The notes below the pieces were generated by a model. It made no database searches and was not told the origin of the DNA. It worked only from the letters and a program-made list of their open reading frames with translations. Position numbers and translations under genes: made by a program. Source: Hafnia alvei (GTDB taxonomy: Bacteria > Pseudomonadota > Gammaproteobacteria > Enterobacterales > Enterobacteriaceae). From it: a stretch of 64,000 bases of DNA. The stretch covers positions 2,046,001 to 2,110,000 of the forward strand of contig NZ_OZ061315.1 of the NCBI RefSeq assembly GCF_964063325.1. The letters are read 5' to 3'. The first letter of the stretch is position 1, and every line of letters begins with the position of its first letter. Below, one piece after another: positions 1-8,855 of this stretch.

Positions 1-450
1 ACCTTCAAATATTACAGGCTTAAGCAGTTTCTCAAGTCTAGCGACATCAGACTCGTTATCGTTGGATGCAGATAATGTAATCTCTGGCAGTTGTTTGAAA
101 GTAATATTTTTTTTACCACTATACTGATTTTTTGTTTTGAAAAAGAATTTTAAATTCCCATGAGCATATAATGCTCTGTCACGAGATTCTAAATCACTAT
201 TTTTATCAACGAAGTTTCTTGTGTTATGCCAAATTGATATGAGCGAATCACAGTGCCAAAGGCCTGAGGCACACGAGATGTTTTGCAAATGGTGAATGTA
301 CTCATGAAAAAGCACGGCAGTTTCTTCATCACTAAAACAATCTAGCGTTTTTTCAGTATCTAATTGAGTAGTATGTAGTTTCTTAATAAACAGTCTAAAG
401 TAAAACTTATTGTATGAGCCAGCGGTTTCTGAAAAATAAATATTTTCCAT
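1..450 (-). CDS. Unknown protein with HEYIHH (zincin-like) motif, partial
   Basis: I do not recognise this gene. The reading frame opens at an ATG at 450 (complement), behind an AAGGA Shine-Dalgarno about 8 bases upstream, and stays open for 150 codons to the window edge, so the C-terminus is missing. Around residues 50-60 it carries FHEYIHHLQ, an HExxH-type signature that in zincin metalloproteases binds zinc; no third ligand can be identified in the visible part. There is no signal peptide, so a cytoplasmic location is likely. The base composition is clearly AT-rich compared with ychF next door, which suggests horizontal acquisition. Protease activity is only an inference from the short motif. 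Confidence 0.7.
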   Translation of the reverse strand, partial: MENIYFSETAGSYNKFYFRLFIKKLHTTQLDTEKTLDCFSDEETAVLFHEYIHHLQNISCASGLWHCDSLISIWHNTRNFVDKNSDLESRDRALYAHGNLKFFFKTKNQYSGKKNITFKQLPEITLSASNDNESDVARLEKLLKPVIFEG

Positions 451-705
451 GATAATTATCCTTGCTTATTATTCTCTGTGTAGTTCCAAAGATTGAATGG
501 TTAGACCATTATAATAATCGATGCTAATAATGAATAGTAAAAATTTCACGTATATTATATTGGCATAAGAAAATAAATACTAAAGTTGGAATGTAATTTT
601 ATCCTATATGAGCAATACATCATGTGAAATATATTTCATCGCTGCGTTAGATGTGAGTTCAGTAGTCACAATGCTCCGATTCGAGAAATTAGATGGTCAA
701 AACAA
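451..705. other. AT-rich intergenic region
   Basis: Between the 5' end of the unknown HExxH gene and the ychF terminator. It should hold the promoter of the leftward gene. I see no convincing coding frame or RNA gene in it. Confidence 0.5.
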
Positions 706-729
706 AAATCCACGCCGAAGCGTGGATTT
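706..729 (-). terminator. Rho-independent terminator of ychF
   Basis: A 10-bp perfect stem (706-715 with 720-729) closes a UUCG tetraloop when read on the minus strand and is followed by a T tract. It lies about 30 bases past the ychF stop. Confidence 0.85.
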
Positions 730-759
730 TTTTAGCTAGCAAGAGCAAGAAGGGGCGAT

Positions 760-1851
760 TTAGACGTTGAACAAGAAGTTCATCACATCGCCATCTTTAA
801 CGATGTAGTCTTTACCTTCTGAACGCATTTTACCGGCTTCTTTCGCGCCTTGTTCACCCTTGTAGGTGATGAAGTCGTCGAATGCGATGGTTTGAGCGCG
901 GATAAAGCCTTTTTCGAAGTCGGTGTGGATTTTACCGGCAGCCTGTGGTGCGGTAGCGCCAACAGGAATGGTCCATGCGCGCACTTCTTTCACGCCAGCG
1001 GTGAAGTAGGTTTGCAGATTCAGCAGTTCGTAACCAGCGCGAATAACGCGGTTCAGACCGGGTTCTTCCAAGCCGAGTTCAGCCATGAATTCGTCACGGT
1101 CGGCATCGTCAAGCTCAGCGATATCAGATTCAACCGCAGCACACACGGCAACGACTACAGAACCTTCTTTTGCAGCAATTTCGCGTACGATATCCAAATA
1201 CGGGTTATTTTCAAAACCGTCTTCGTTGACGTTAGCGATGTACATGGTTGGTTTCAGCGTCAGGAAGCTCAGGTAGCGGATGGCAGCCTTGTCTTCATCG
1301 GTTAAATCCAGCGCACGCAGCATGCCTGCATTTTCCAGCTGTGGCAGGCATTTCTCTAGCGCAGCCAGTTCAGCTTTTGCATCTTTATCACCGCCTTTGG
1401 CTTTCTTCTGCACGCGATGCATGGCACGTTCGCAGGTGTCTAAGTCAGACAGCGCCAGTTCAGTGTTGATAACGTCGATATCGTCAGCAGGATCAACTTT
1501 GTTGTTCACGTGAATGATGTTGTCGTTTTCGAAACAACGAACAACGTGGCCGATCGCTTCGGTTTCACGGATGTTGGTCAGGAACTGGTTGCCCAAGCCT
1601 TCGCCCTTAGAGGCACCTTTTACCAAACCTGCGATATCAACGAATTCCATGGTGGTTGGCAGGATGCGCTGTGGTTTTACGATCTCAGCCAGTTTGTCCA
1701 GACGCGGATCAGGCATAGGAACGACGCCGGTGTTCGGTTCAATGGTACAGAACGGGAAGTTCGCCGCTTCGATACCCGCTTTGGTCAGCGCATTGAACAG
1801 AGTGGATTTACCCACGTTTGGTAGGCCCACAATACCGCATTTGAATCCCAT
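760..1851 (-). CDS. ychF: Redox-regulated ATPase YchF (OLA1 family)
   Basis: Ribosome-associated P-loop NTPase of the Obg-related YchF/OLA1 family, 363 residues, the usual length. The P-loop GLPNVGKST is at residues 9-17. The G4 region reads NVNE rather than NKxD, which in this family goes with ATP rather than GTP preference. The C-terminus is the TGS domain (from about residue 278). It is the gene downstream of pth, as in E. coli, with 135 bases between them, and is followed by its own terminator. In E. coli the protein is linked to translation and oxidative stress control; nothing in this sequence departs from that family. Confidence 0.97.
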   Translation of the reverse strand: MGFKCGIVGLPNVGKSTLFNALTKAGIEAANFPFCTIEPNTGVVPMPDPRLDKLAEIVKPQRILPTTMEFVDIAGLVKGASKGEGLGNQFLTNIRETEAIGHVVRCFENDNIIHVNNKVDPADDIDVINTELALSDLDTCERAMHRVQKKAKGGDKDAKAELAALEKCLPQLENAGMLRALDLTDEDKAAIRYLSFLTLKPTMYIANVNEDGFENNPYLDIVREIAAKEGSVVVAVCAAVESDIAELDDADRDEFMAELGLEEPGLNRVIRAGYELLNLQTYFTAGVKEVRAWTIPVGATAPQAAGKIHTDFEKGFIRAQTIAFDDFITYKGEQGAKEAGKMRSEGKDYIVKDGDVMNFLFNV

Positions 1852-1986
1852 GTGTTATCACCTTAACTTATTGAATATCAACAACTAAATGATAGTATGT
1901 CGAAGAAATTGGAAATTATCCGCCAATTATACACGCAAAGTACCTTTTTCTCGAATCATCCATCGGGAAAGGGCGCGCGTATATCA

Positions 1987-2577
1987 TCAGCGTGGCGTAG
2001 ATTTGAATCCGTTCATACTCGCCATTGCACGATCGATGCCTTCTTTCAGCAGTACTTCGGTACAGCGCAGCGCTTCATCAATAGCGTCGTCAATCAATGG
2101 CTGTTCGCTGGCGAGCGGCTTGCCCAACACAAAGCCGACAACCTTGCTTTTATCGCCTGGATGGCCAATACCGATGCGTAGACGGTAAAAGTTTGGGTTA
2201 TTACCTAGTTTGCTCTGAATATCTTTGAGGCCGTTATGACCACCGTTTCCGCCGCCTAACTTTAATTTGGCAACGCCCGGTGGGAGGTCGAGTTCATCGT
2301 GCGCAACCAGAATTTCATCGGGTTGAATACGGTAAAAAGTGGCGAGGGCGGCAACGGCTTTGCCACTTAAGTTCATAAAGGTGGTTGGCACCAATAAACG
2401 TACGTCGTTGCCAGCCAGATTCAGGCGTGCGGTATAGCCGTAAAATTTACTTTCTTCTTTCAGTGACTGGCCGTTACGTTCAGCCAGCGCATCGACAAAC
2501 CATGCCCCTGCGTTATGACGTGTTTGTGCGTATTCCGCTCCAGGATTGGCAAGGCCGACAATTAGTTTGATAGTCAC
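1987..2577 (-). CDS. pth: Peptidyl-tRNA hydrolase
   Basis: Cytoplasmic enzyme that cleaves the ester bond of peptidyl-tRNAs dropped by the ribosome, recycling tRNA. The 196 residues match the bacterial Pth family throughout. The N-terminal GLANPG stretch is followed by TRHN, where the histidine at residue 21 is the expected catalytic base (His20 in E. coli, which is one residue shorter here). The GGNGGHNGL segment and the RIGIGHPG block are also family signatures. Transcribed in the same direction as ychF and probably co-transcribed with it. The gene is normally essential. Confidence 0.97.
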   Translation of the reverse strand: MTIKLIVGLANPGAEYAQTRHNAGAWFVDALAERNGQSLKEESKFYGYTARLNLAGNDVRLLVPTTFMNLSGKAVAALATFYRIQPDEILVAHDELDLPPGVAKLKLGGGNGGHNGLKDIQSKLGNNPNFYRLRIGIGHPGDKSKVVGFVLGKPLASEQPLIDDAIDEALRCTEVLLKEGIDRAMASMNGFKSTPR

Positions 2578-2890
2578 GTTTTATTCCACGTATCAGAGAA
2601 GAAATTCAGCCGCGCATTTTACCCCTATGCGGCGGGAATGCAAAAACTTGGCTTAAAGGAGGGGGGTAAGTTAAAAAATAATTATTGGTTGGATAAACCA
2701 TGAGCACGCTATGAACCCGTGGTGTTAAGGTTTATGTAAAAATAACGTAAAGAAAGATAAGCGAAAAAGCACAAATTGTGATGTATGGCGCAATAACCAT
2801 ACGCCATATGAGTCTATACTTTAAGCATAAGGAAAGATTGAACGCCGAAAGGCGTAACACATTAAGTGTTCTAACTTGAGGAGGTGATTT
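2578..2890. promoter_or_regulatory. pth/ychH divergent intergenic region
   Basis: This 313-base gap carries the divergent promoters. A TATACT at 2815-2820 is a plausible -10 for ychH. A TGTGA half-site at 2778-2782 sits about 40 bases upstream of the expected start and may be a CRP contact; ychH is CRP-dependent in E. coli, but the second half-site here is poor. No further gene is seen. Confidence 0.35.
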
Positions 2891-3163
2891 ATGAAACGTA
2901 AAACTGCCATGAGGCTCGGTAACGTTTTTATGGGGTTAGGCCTGATCACCATGGTTGGCGGCGTAGGTTACTCCGTTCTTGCCCAGCTGCCTCAGCTCAA
3001 TTTACCTCAGTTTCTGTCACACGGCGCTGTTATGAGTATCTTCGTTGGGGCGCTGTTATGGTTGGCCGGTGCGCGTATCGGTGGTCATGAACGTGTTGCC
3101 GACCGTTACTGGTGGGTTCGCCACTTTGATAAACGCTGTAATCGTAATACTCGTCATTCTTAA
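2891..3163 (+). CDS. ychH: Stress-induced inner membrane protein YchH
   Basis: Small inner membrane protein of 90 residues with two predicted membrane segments, about residues 12-32 and 44-62, and a basic C-terminus. The start ATG follows a strong GAGGAGG Shine-Dalgarno. Length, sequence and position divergent from pth all match E. coli YchH, which is linked to stress survival and biofilm phenotypes; the molecular function is not established. It is a single-gene transcription unit closed by the terminator at 3253-3287. In E. coli dauA follows here, but in this genome prs follows directly and dauA lies at 12049-13755. Confidence 0.93.
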   Translation: MKRKTAMRLGNVFMGLGLITMVGGVGYSVLAQLPQLNLPQFLSHGAVMSIFVGALLWLAGARIGGHERVADRYWWVRHFDKRCNRNTRHS

Positions 3164-3252
3164 CCTTTCACAAACGGTTGCTTTGAATAATAAGATTGCG
3201 TTTTAGAAGTTGTTAGTGAATAAGATTAAATGAATATTAGCTTGATAAATTA

Positions 3253-3287
3253 AAACGCCGCACTGCTTTCGCAACGCGGCGTTTTTT
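3253..3287 (+). terminator. Terminator of ychH
   Basis: AAACGCCGC (3253-3261) pairs with GCGGCGTTT (3276-3284) and runs into seven Ts. Confidence 0.85.
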
Positions 3288-3314
3288 TGTTTGCGTCCTA
3301 CCCAGTACAAACAA

Positions 3315-3340
3315 AAAACGGCGGATTTCTCCGCCGTTTT
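3315..3340 (-). terminator. Terminator of prs
   Basis: An 11-bp stem (3315-3325 with 3330-3340) with a 4-base loop. Read leftward it ends in a T run, about 20 bases past the prs stop. Confidence 0.85.
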
Positions 3341-3360
3341 GCTGCATGTTGAACGAAATC

Positions 3361-4308
3361 TTAGTGTTCGAACATCGCAGAGATAGATTCTTCATTGCTG
3401 ATACGGCGGATAGCTTCAGCCAACATGCCAGACAGTGTCAGGGTGCGAACTTTCTTCAGCGCCTTGATTTCGTCAGACAGAGGGATGGTATCGCAGACGA
3501 TGATTTCATCAATCACAGAGTTTTTGATGTTGTCGATCGCGTTGCCAGAGAAGATAGGGTGGGTTGCGTAAGCAAATACACGTTTAGCACCACGTTCTTT
3601 CAGTGCTTCAGCGGCTTTACAAAGCGTACCACCGGTGTCGATCATGTCATCAACCAGCACGCAGTCGCGGCCTGCAACGTCACCGATAATGTGCATCACC
3701 TGAGAAACGTTAGCACGAGGGCGACGTTTGTCGATGATAGCCATGTCAGTATCGTTAAGCAGTTTAGCGATAGCACGGGCGCGAACAACACCACCGATAT
3801 CCGGAGAAACCACAATTGGGTTTTCCAGATTCTGTTGCAGCATATCTTCCAGCAGGATCGGGCTACCGAATACGTTGTCTACCGGCACGTCGAAGAAGCC
3901 TTGAATCTGTTCAGCATGCAGGTCCACGGTAAGAACGCGGTCAACACCTACGCTTGACAGGAAGTCAGCCACGACTTTCGCCGTGATTGGCACACGCGCA
4001 GAACGCACGCGGCGGTCCTGACGGGCATAGCCAAAGTAAGGGATAACTGCGGTAATGCGGCCGGCAGAAGCGCGGCGCAGCGCGTCAACCATAACAACCA
4101 GTTCCATTAGGTTATCGTTGGTTGGTGCACAGGTGGACTGGATGATGAAAATATCACCACCGCGTACATTTTCGTTGATTTGTACGCTCACTTCGCCGTC
4201 GCTAAAACGACCTACAGCGGCGTCACCAAGGCTGGTGTACAAACGGTTGGCAATACGTTGTGCTAGTTCCGGGGTAGCGTTACCAGCAAAAAGCTTCATA
4301 TCAGGCAC
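3361..4308 (-). CDS. prs: Ribose-phosphate pyrophosphokinase
   Basis: Makes phosphoribosyl pyrophosphate (PRPP) from ribose 5-phosphate and ATP, feeding purine, pyrimidine, NAD, histidine and tryptophan synthesis. The 315 residues are collinear with E. coli Prs. Visible signatures are the PRPP-binding loop DDMIDTGGT near residues 220-228 and the HAEQIQGFFD stretch near 130. A leader of almost 300 bases separates it from ispE, as in E. coli, so it probably has its own promoter there. Cytoplasmic hexameric enzyme; normally essential. Its position after lolB-ispE is conserved. Confidence 0.98.
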   Translation of the reverse strand: MPDMKLFAGNATPELAQRIANRLYTSLGDAAVGRFSDGEVSVQINENVRGGDIFIIQSTCAPTNDNLMELVVMVDALRRASAGRITAVIPYFGYARQDRRVRSARVPITAKVVADFLSSVGVDRVLTVDLHAEQIQGFFDVPVDNVFGSPILLEDMLQQNLENPIVVSPDIGGVVRARAIAKLLNDTDMAIIDKRRPRANVSQVMHIIGDVAGRDCVLVDDMIDTGGTLCKAAEALKERGAKRVFAYATHPIFSGNAIDNIKNSVIDEIIVCDTIPLSDEIKALKKVRTLTLSGMLAEAIRRISNEESISAMFEH

Positions 4309-4601
4309 GAGAAGAACCTCAGGCTTGCGTCCAGAGAAGTTGGCAGTACAGACACGTTAAACAGGGGGTGGTAATAGCGTGCTGCAATACCCTACGGGTG
4401 TTTCAGAACTCAAATATTCAAAGCGGTTGCAACCAAATGCTCAGGACTTTGAATATGTCTAAGTTCTCTTCATTTGCCAAACAAGACAAATGGCCGAGTC
4501 AAAACGTGGCTACTTGCGCTCAATTGTGCTCATAGTTCGCGCTATTGATGCGTTGCTGATACTTAAAACACGTATCGAACAGGGTGCATCAAACGTAAAA
4601 A

Positions 4602-5474
4602 TCATTTTACGGACTCAATAAGCTCTGAGCGGACAAGGTGTAACGGTGAGGTATTAACGCCACGCGCAACAAAACCCTTGATCCACTCGGGGGCTCTGCA
4701 AAGCACCTGACGGGCAGAAGACTCGGTGTCAAATTCAGCAAACACACAAGCACCTGTGCCAGTCAGACGCGACGGCGCGTATTGTAACAGCCATGAAATG
4801 ACCTGTTCAACCTCACGGAAACGTTTTCTTGCGGTAAGTTCGCAATCATTTGCGTACGGAATACGGAGAAGTTCCTGCAAAGACCGCACAGGAGTATCTC
4901 TTTTCAGCTCCGGATCGCCGAAGATAGCAGGGGTAGGAATATTTACACCGGGGTGTGCAACAAGGTACCATTTTTCTTCAGGATGTGCTGGATGTAACAA
5001 TTCACCAACACCTTCTGCAAAAGATGCAAAGCCATTAACAAAAATAGGTACATCCGCGCCGAGCGTTAAACCTAACTTTGCCAGCTCGCTGTCGCTGAGA
5101 TTGGCTTGCCATAATGTATTGAGTGCCACGAGCACGGTTGCCGCATCGGACGAACCTCCACCAAGACCTCCCCCCATCGGAATGATCTTTTCTAGCGCAA
5201 TATCCGCTCCACAGTGTGAGAAGCGTTCAGGCAAATTGTCGCGCAGCAGTTTTGCTGCACGAATAATGAGGTTTTGCTCATTTGGCACGCCGTCGATAGG
5301 CGTGAGCAAATTGATCTGACCATCATTACGCGGCGTGATAGTGAGCCGATCGCCATAATCCAAAAACTGAAACAGCGTTTGCAGATTATGGTAGCCGTCT
5401 GGACGACGGCCCGTGATATATAAAAACAAGTTTAGCTTGGCGGGCGCAGGCCAAACGCGGGTGGTCGACATCAT
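4602..5474 (-). CDS. ispE: 4-diphosphocytidyl-2-C-methyl-D-erythritol kinase
   Basis: GHMP-family kinase that phosphorylates the 2-hydroxyl of CDP-methylerythritol in the MEP pathway of isoprenoid synthesis. The ATP-binding motif PMGGGLGGGSSDAA lies near residues 90-105 and the C-terminal GTGACVFAEF block is typical. I place the start at the ATG at 5474, which overlaps the lolB stop as ATGA and gives 290 residues; an in-frame TTG at 5489 and the next ATG at 5471 are alternatives. The overlap implies translational coupling to lolB. Normally essential. Confidence 0.95.
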   Translation of the reverse strand: MMSTTRVWPAPAKLNLFLYITGRRPDGYHNLQTLFQFLDYGDRLTITPRNDGQINLLTPIDGVPNEQNLIIRAAKLLRDNLPERFSHCGADIALEKIIPMGGGLGGGSSDAATVLVALNTLWQANLSDSELAKLGLTLGADVPIFVNGFASFAEGVGELLHPAHPEEKWYLVAHPGVNIPTPAIFGDPELKRDTPVRSLQELLRIPYANDCELTARKRFREVEQVISWLLQYAPSRLTGTGACVFAEFDTESSARQVLCRAPEWIKGFVARGVNTSPLHLVRSELIESVK

Positions 5475-6091
5475 TTTTGCAGCGTCCAATTATCCATTTT
5501 GAGCTTGATACGTTGTTCACCTTGCGTAATTTCTAACTGAGCGGGCAGAGAAGGTTTGCTGTCGGCATCATATTTCAGGTAGTTCACTTTCCACGTGAGG
5601 CCATCTTTACTGTATGTCAGATCTTGCAAACGATACTGGCTATCGAGGGTGAACTCTGTTGCGTCACCCGGCAGGCCCAGCATCCATAGACGCAGGCTCT
5701 GCAGCGGAATTTGCATGCCGGTCAGTTTTTGGATCATTTCGTCAGCGTTATCGCTGACATAGCGCTTGCCTTTATTGTCTGTCAGTTGCACCACGCCCGG
5801 AATAACGTTTAATTCCATTTCAGTGCTGCCTAGCGGGTTAGTCAGCAGCAGTCGATAACGTTCGGGGGCCGTTTGTTGCCAGAAGAAGCGGGCATATACT
5901 TTTTGCTTATCGGAAAGATAGGCAAAAGCTCCGCGAGTTTGATATTCGGCGATTTTCTGAACCTGAGACTCATGTTCGCGCCACTGCGGTGCGGTAGGGC
6001 TACCGGCTGGGCCTTTATTTTGCGTAGTGCTACAAGCAGCCAATAAAACACAGCTAAGCGGCAGTAATTTAAGTAGTTTTAGTTTTTGCAT
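5471..6091 (-). CDS. lolB: Outer membrane lipoprotein receptor LolB
   Basis: Accepts lipoproteins from the periplasmic carrier LolA and inserts them into the inner leaflet of the outer membrane. At 206 residues it has the expected length. The signal peptide ends in the lipobox LLAAC near residues 16-20 and the next residue is Ser, not Asp, consistent with outer membrane sorting. LolB is itself a lipoprotein. It shares 4 bases with ispE downstream and is divergent from hemA, an arrangement conserved in enterobacteria. Normally essential. Confidence 0.96.
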   Translation of the reverse strand: MQKLKLLKLLPLSCVLLAACSTTQNKGPAGSPTAPQWREHESQVQKIAEYQTRGAFAYLSDKQKVYARFFWQQTAPERYRLLLTNPLGSTEMELNVIPGVVQLTDNKGKRYVSDNADEMIQKLTGMQIPLQSLRLWMLGLPGDATEFTLDSQYRLQDLTYSKDGLTWKVNYLKYDADSKPSLPAQLEITQGEQRIKLKMDNWTLQK

Positions 6092-6305
6092 CGGGTTGTC
6101 CGTTCAGATTCTCGAGGGTGGGGCGGAGAATGATCATTGCGGCTAACGCTAGCGGTCTTATCTAGCAGCGTCAATGCTTTCTGCGTGTTGTGTAGCAAAT
6201 ATTAAGGGTAAAAGTCAGAGAAATTGATTCAATAAGATACATCCCGATTTCGTGTGGCTTTTATTGATCTCGCGCATCAAGTAGAATGCCCGCATAAATA
6301 AACGA

Positions 6306-6433
<128 letters not shown>

Positions 6434-6461
6434 CTGAAGCGATACTATTCGACGATTTGTC

Positions 6462-7739
6462 ATGAGCCTGCTTGCACTTGGAATCAATCACAAAACTGCG
6501 CCGGTAGCACTCCGTGAGCGGGTGACGTTTTCACCTGAAACACTGAACCATGCTATTGAAAGCTTACGCCAGCAACCCCTGGTGCAGGCTGGCGTTGTGC
6601 TGTCTACGTGTAACCGCACCGAGCTGTATCTCAGCATGGAGCAACCGGAAGATGTGCCGCCGCAGGATCTGCATAAACAGATCGTTGATTGGCTGTGCGC
6701 TTACCACAAACTGTCCCCTGACGAAGTCAACAAGAGCCTCTATTGGTATCAAGATAACGATGCCGTGAACCATTTGATGCGTGTAGCAAGTGGATTGGAC
6801 TCTTTGGTATTGGGCGAACCGCAAATTTTAGGGCAGGTCAAAAAGGCCTACACGGAATCTCAACGTGAGCAGTCGATGTCTGCTGACCTTGAGCGTCTGT
6901 TCCAAAAAACGTTTTCGGTCGCCAAGCGCGTGCGTACGGAAACAGATATCGGTGCGAGTGCGGTATCGGTGGCTTTTGCCGCTTGTACGCTGGCGCGCCA
7001 GATCTTTGAATCGCTTTCTGAAGTCAATGTGCTGCTGGTTGGCGCAGGTGAAACCATCGAGCTGGTGGCGCGTCATCTGCGTGAACATAAAGTGCGGCAT
7101 ATGATGATTGCTAACCGCACCCGTGAACGCGCTCAGGCGTTGGCGGATGAAGTTAACGCGGAAGTGATTACGTTACCCGAAATTGATGAGCGTTTGGCGC
7201 AGGCTGATATCATCATTAGTTCTACCGCAAGCCCGTTGCCGATCATCGGTAAAGGCATGGTCGAGCGTGCGCTTAAAGCTCGCCGTAACCAGCCGATGCT
7301 GTTCGTTGATATCGCGGTTCCGCGTGATATTGAGCCGGAAGTCGGCAAACTAGCCAGCGCCTATTTGTATAGCGTCGATGATTTGCATTCGATCATTCAA
7401 AGCAATCTTGCCCAGCGCAAAGCCGCAGCCGTTCAGGCTGAGCATATTGTGCAGCAGGAAAGTGCCAATTTTATGGCCTGGCTACGAGCCCAAGGTGCGG
7501 TGGAAACTATCCGAGATTATCGTTCACAGGCCGATCAAATGCGCGCCGAGGCGGAAGCTGAAGCACTGGCCGCGATTGCACAGGGTGCCGATGTTGAAAC
7601 CGTCATCCATAAATTGGCGCATCGGCTAACCAATCGACTGATTCACGCACCAACCAAATCCCTCCAGCAGGCCGCGAGTAACGGCGACATCGAAAAATTA
7701 CAGGTGTTGCGCGACAGTCTCGGGCTGGACCAAAATTAG
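6462..7739 (+). CDS. hemA: Glutamyl-tRNA reductase
   Basis: NADPH-dependent first step of C5 tetrapyrrole synthesis, reducing Glu-tRNA(Glu) to glutamate 1-semialdehyde. The 425 residues include the N-terminal catalytic domain with the thioester-forming Cys50 in STCNRTELY, the NADP-binding GAGETIELVARHL motif near residues 190-200, and a C-terminal helical dimerisation domain ending in the family's HAPTKSLQQ segment. Leads the hemA-prfA-prmC gene string. In enterobacteria HemA is controlled by regulated proteolysis through its N-terminus; the start MSLLALGINHK is close to the E. coli one. Confidence 0.98.
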   Translation: MSLLALGINHKTAPVALRERVTFSPETLNHAIESLRQQPLVQAGVVLSTCNRTELYLSMEQPEDVPPQDLHKQIVDWLCAYHKLSPDEVNKSLYWYQDNDAVNHLMRVASGLDSLVLGEPQILGQVKKAYTESQREQSMSADLERLFQKTFSVAKRVRTETDIGASAVSVAFAACTLARQIFESLSEVNVLLVGAGETIELVARHLREHKVRHMMIANRTRERAQALADEVNAEVITLPEIDERLAQADIIISSTASPLPIIGKGMVERALKARRNQPMLFVDIAVPRDIEPEVGKLASAYLYSVDDLHSIIQSNLAQRKAAAVQAEHIVQQESANFMAWLRAQGAVETIRDYRSQADQMRAEAEAEALAAIAQGADVETVIHKLAHRLTNRLIHAPTKSLQQAASNGDIEKLQVLRDSLGLDQN

Positions 7740-7772
7740 TTCCTCTTATTACATACAGGTAAATAGCCACGC

Positions 7773-8855
7773 ATGAAGCCTTCTATCGTTGCCAAACTAG
7801 AAGCATTACAAGAGCGTCACGAAGAGGTGCAGGCGCACCTCGGAGATGCCGGAGTGATTGCCGACCAAGACCGTTTCCGCGCGCTGTCACGCGAGTACGC
7901 GCAGTTGACCGACGTCACTCGTTGTTTCCAGACCTGGCAACAGGTACAGGAGGATCTCGCCACGGCTGAGCTGATGCTAGACGATCCTGAAATGCGTGAA
8001 ATGGCGCAGGAAGAGATTTCTGAAGCTAAAAATCAGATCGCAGACCTTGAGCAACAATTGCAAATTCTGCTGTTGCCGAAAGACCCTGACGATGAGCGCA
8101 GCTGCTATCTAGAAATTCGTGCAGGAACCGGCGGCGATGAAGCCGCATTGTTTGCTGGCGATATGTTCCGCATGTACAGCCGTTATGCCGAGGCACGTCG
8201 CTGGAAAGTTGAAGTGATGAGTGCTAACGAAGGCGAACACGGCGGCTTCAAAGAAGTTATCGCCAAAGTGATCGGCGAGGGTGCCTATGGTCGCTTGAAG
8301 TTTGAATCTGGCGGCCATCGCGTGCAGCGCGTCCCAGCAACGGAATCGCAAGGTCGTATCCATACTTCTGCCTGTACCGTTGCGGTGATGCCAGAAATTC
8401 CAGAAGCTGAATTGCCGGATATCAACCCAGGCGATTTGCGTATTGACACCTTCCGCTCATCGGGCGCGGGTGGACAGCACGTTAACACCACGGACTCAGC
8501 GATTCGTATTACTCACTTACCAACCGGTATCGTGGTTGAGTGCCAGGACGAACGTTCCCAGCATAAAAACAAAGCGAAAGCGTTGTCGGTGTTGGGCGCG
8601 CGTATCCGTGCGGCTGAAATGGCTAAGCGCCAGCAGGAAGAAGCGTCAACGCGTCGTAACCTGTTAGGCAGTGGCGATCGTTCGGACCGTAACCGTACCT
8701 ACAACTTCCCGCAGGGTCGTGTGACCGACCACCGCATCAACCTGACGATTTATCGTCTGGATGAAGTGATGGAAGGAAAACTGGATTCGCTGATCGAACC
8801 TATCGTTCAAGAATACCAAGCGGATCAGCTGGCTTCACTTTCTGAGCAAGACTGA
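7773..8855 (+). CDS. prfA: Peptide chain release factor 1
   Basis: Recognises UAG and UAA stop codons and triggers peptidyl-tRNA hydrolysis in the ribosome. It has 360 residues, as in E. coli. The catalytic GGQ is at residues 233-235 and the tripeptide anticodon PAT, the RF1 discriminator, is in RVPATES. The N-terminal third is helical domain 1. It lies 33 bases after hemA and its stop overlaps the prmC start by one base (TGATG), so release factor and its methyltransferase are translationally coupled. Confidence 0.98.
   Translation: MKPSIVAKLEALQERHEEVQAHLGDAGVIADQDRFRALSREYAQLTDVTRCFQTWQQVQEDLATAELMLDDPEMREMAQEEISEAKNQIADLEQQLQILLLPKDPDDERSCYLEIRAGTGGDEAALFAGDMFRMYSRYAEARRWKVEVMSANEGEHGGFKEVIAKVIGEGAYGRLKFESGGHRVQRVPATESQGRIHTSACTVAVMPEIPEAELPDINPGDLRIDTFRSSGAGGQHVNTTDSAIRITHLPTGIVVECQDERSQHKNKAKALSVLGARIRAAEMAKRQQEEASTRRNLLGSGDRSDRNRTYNFPQGRVTDHRINLTIYRLDEVMEGKLDSLIEPIVQEYQADQLASLSEQD

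Noticed and set aside
3346..3957. 203-codon plus-strand frame opposite prs
   Set aside because: Antisense shadow of prs; composition and lack of a site argue against a gene.
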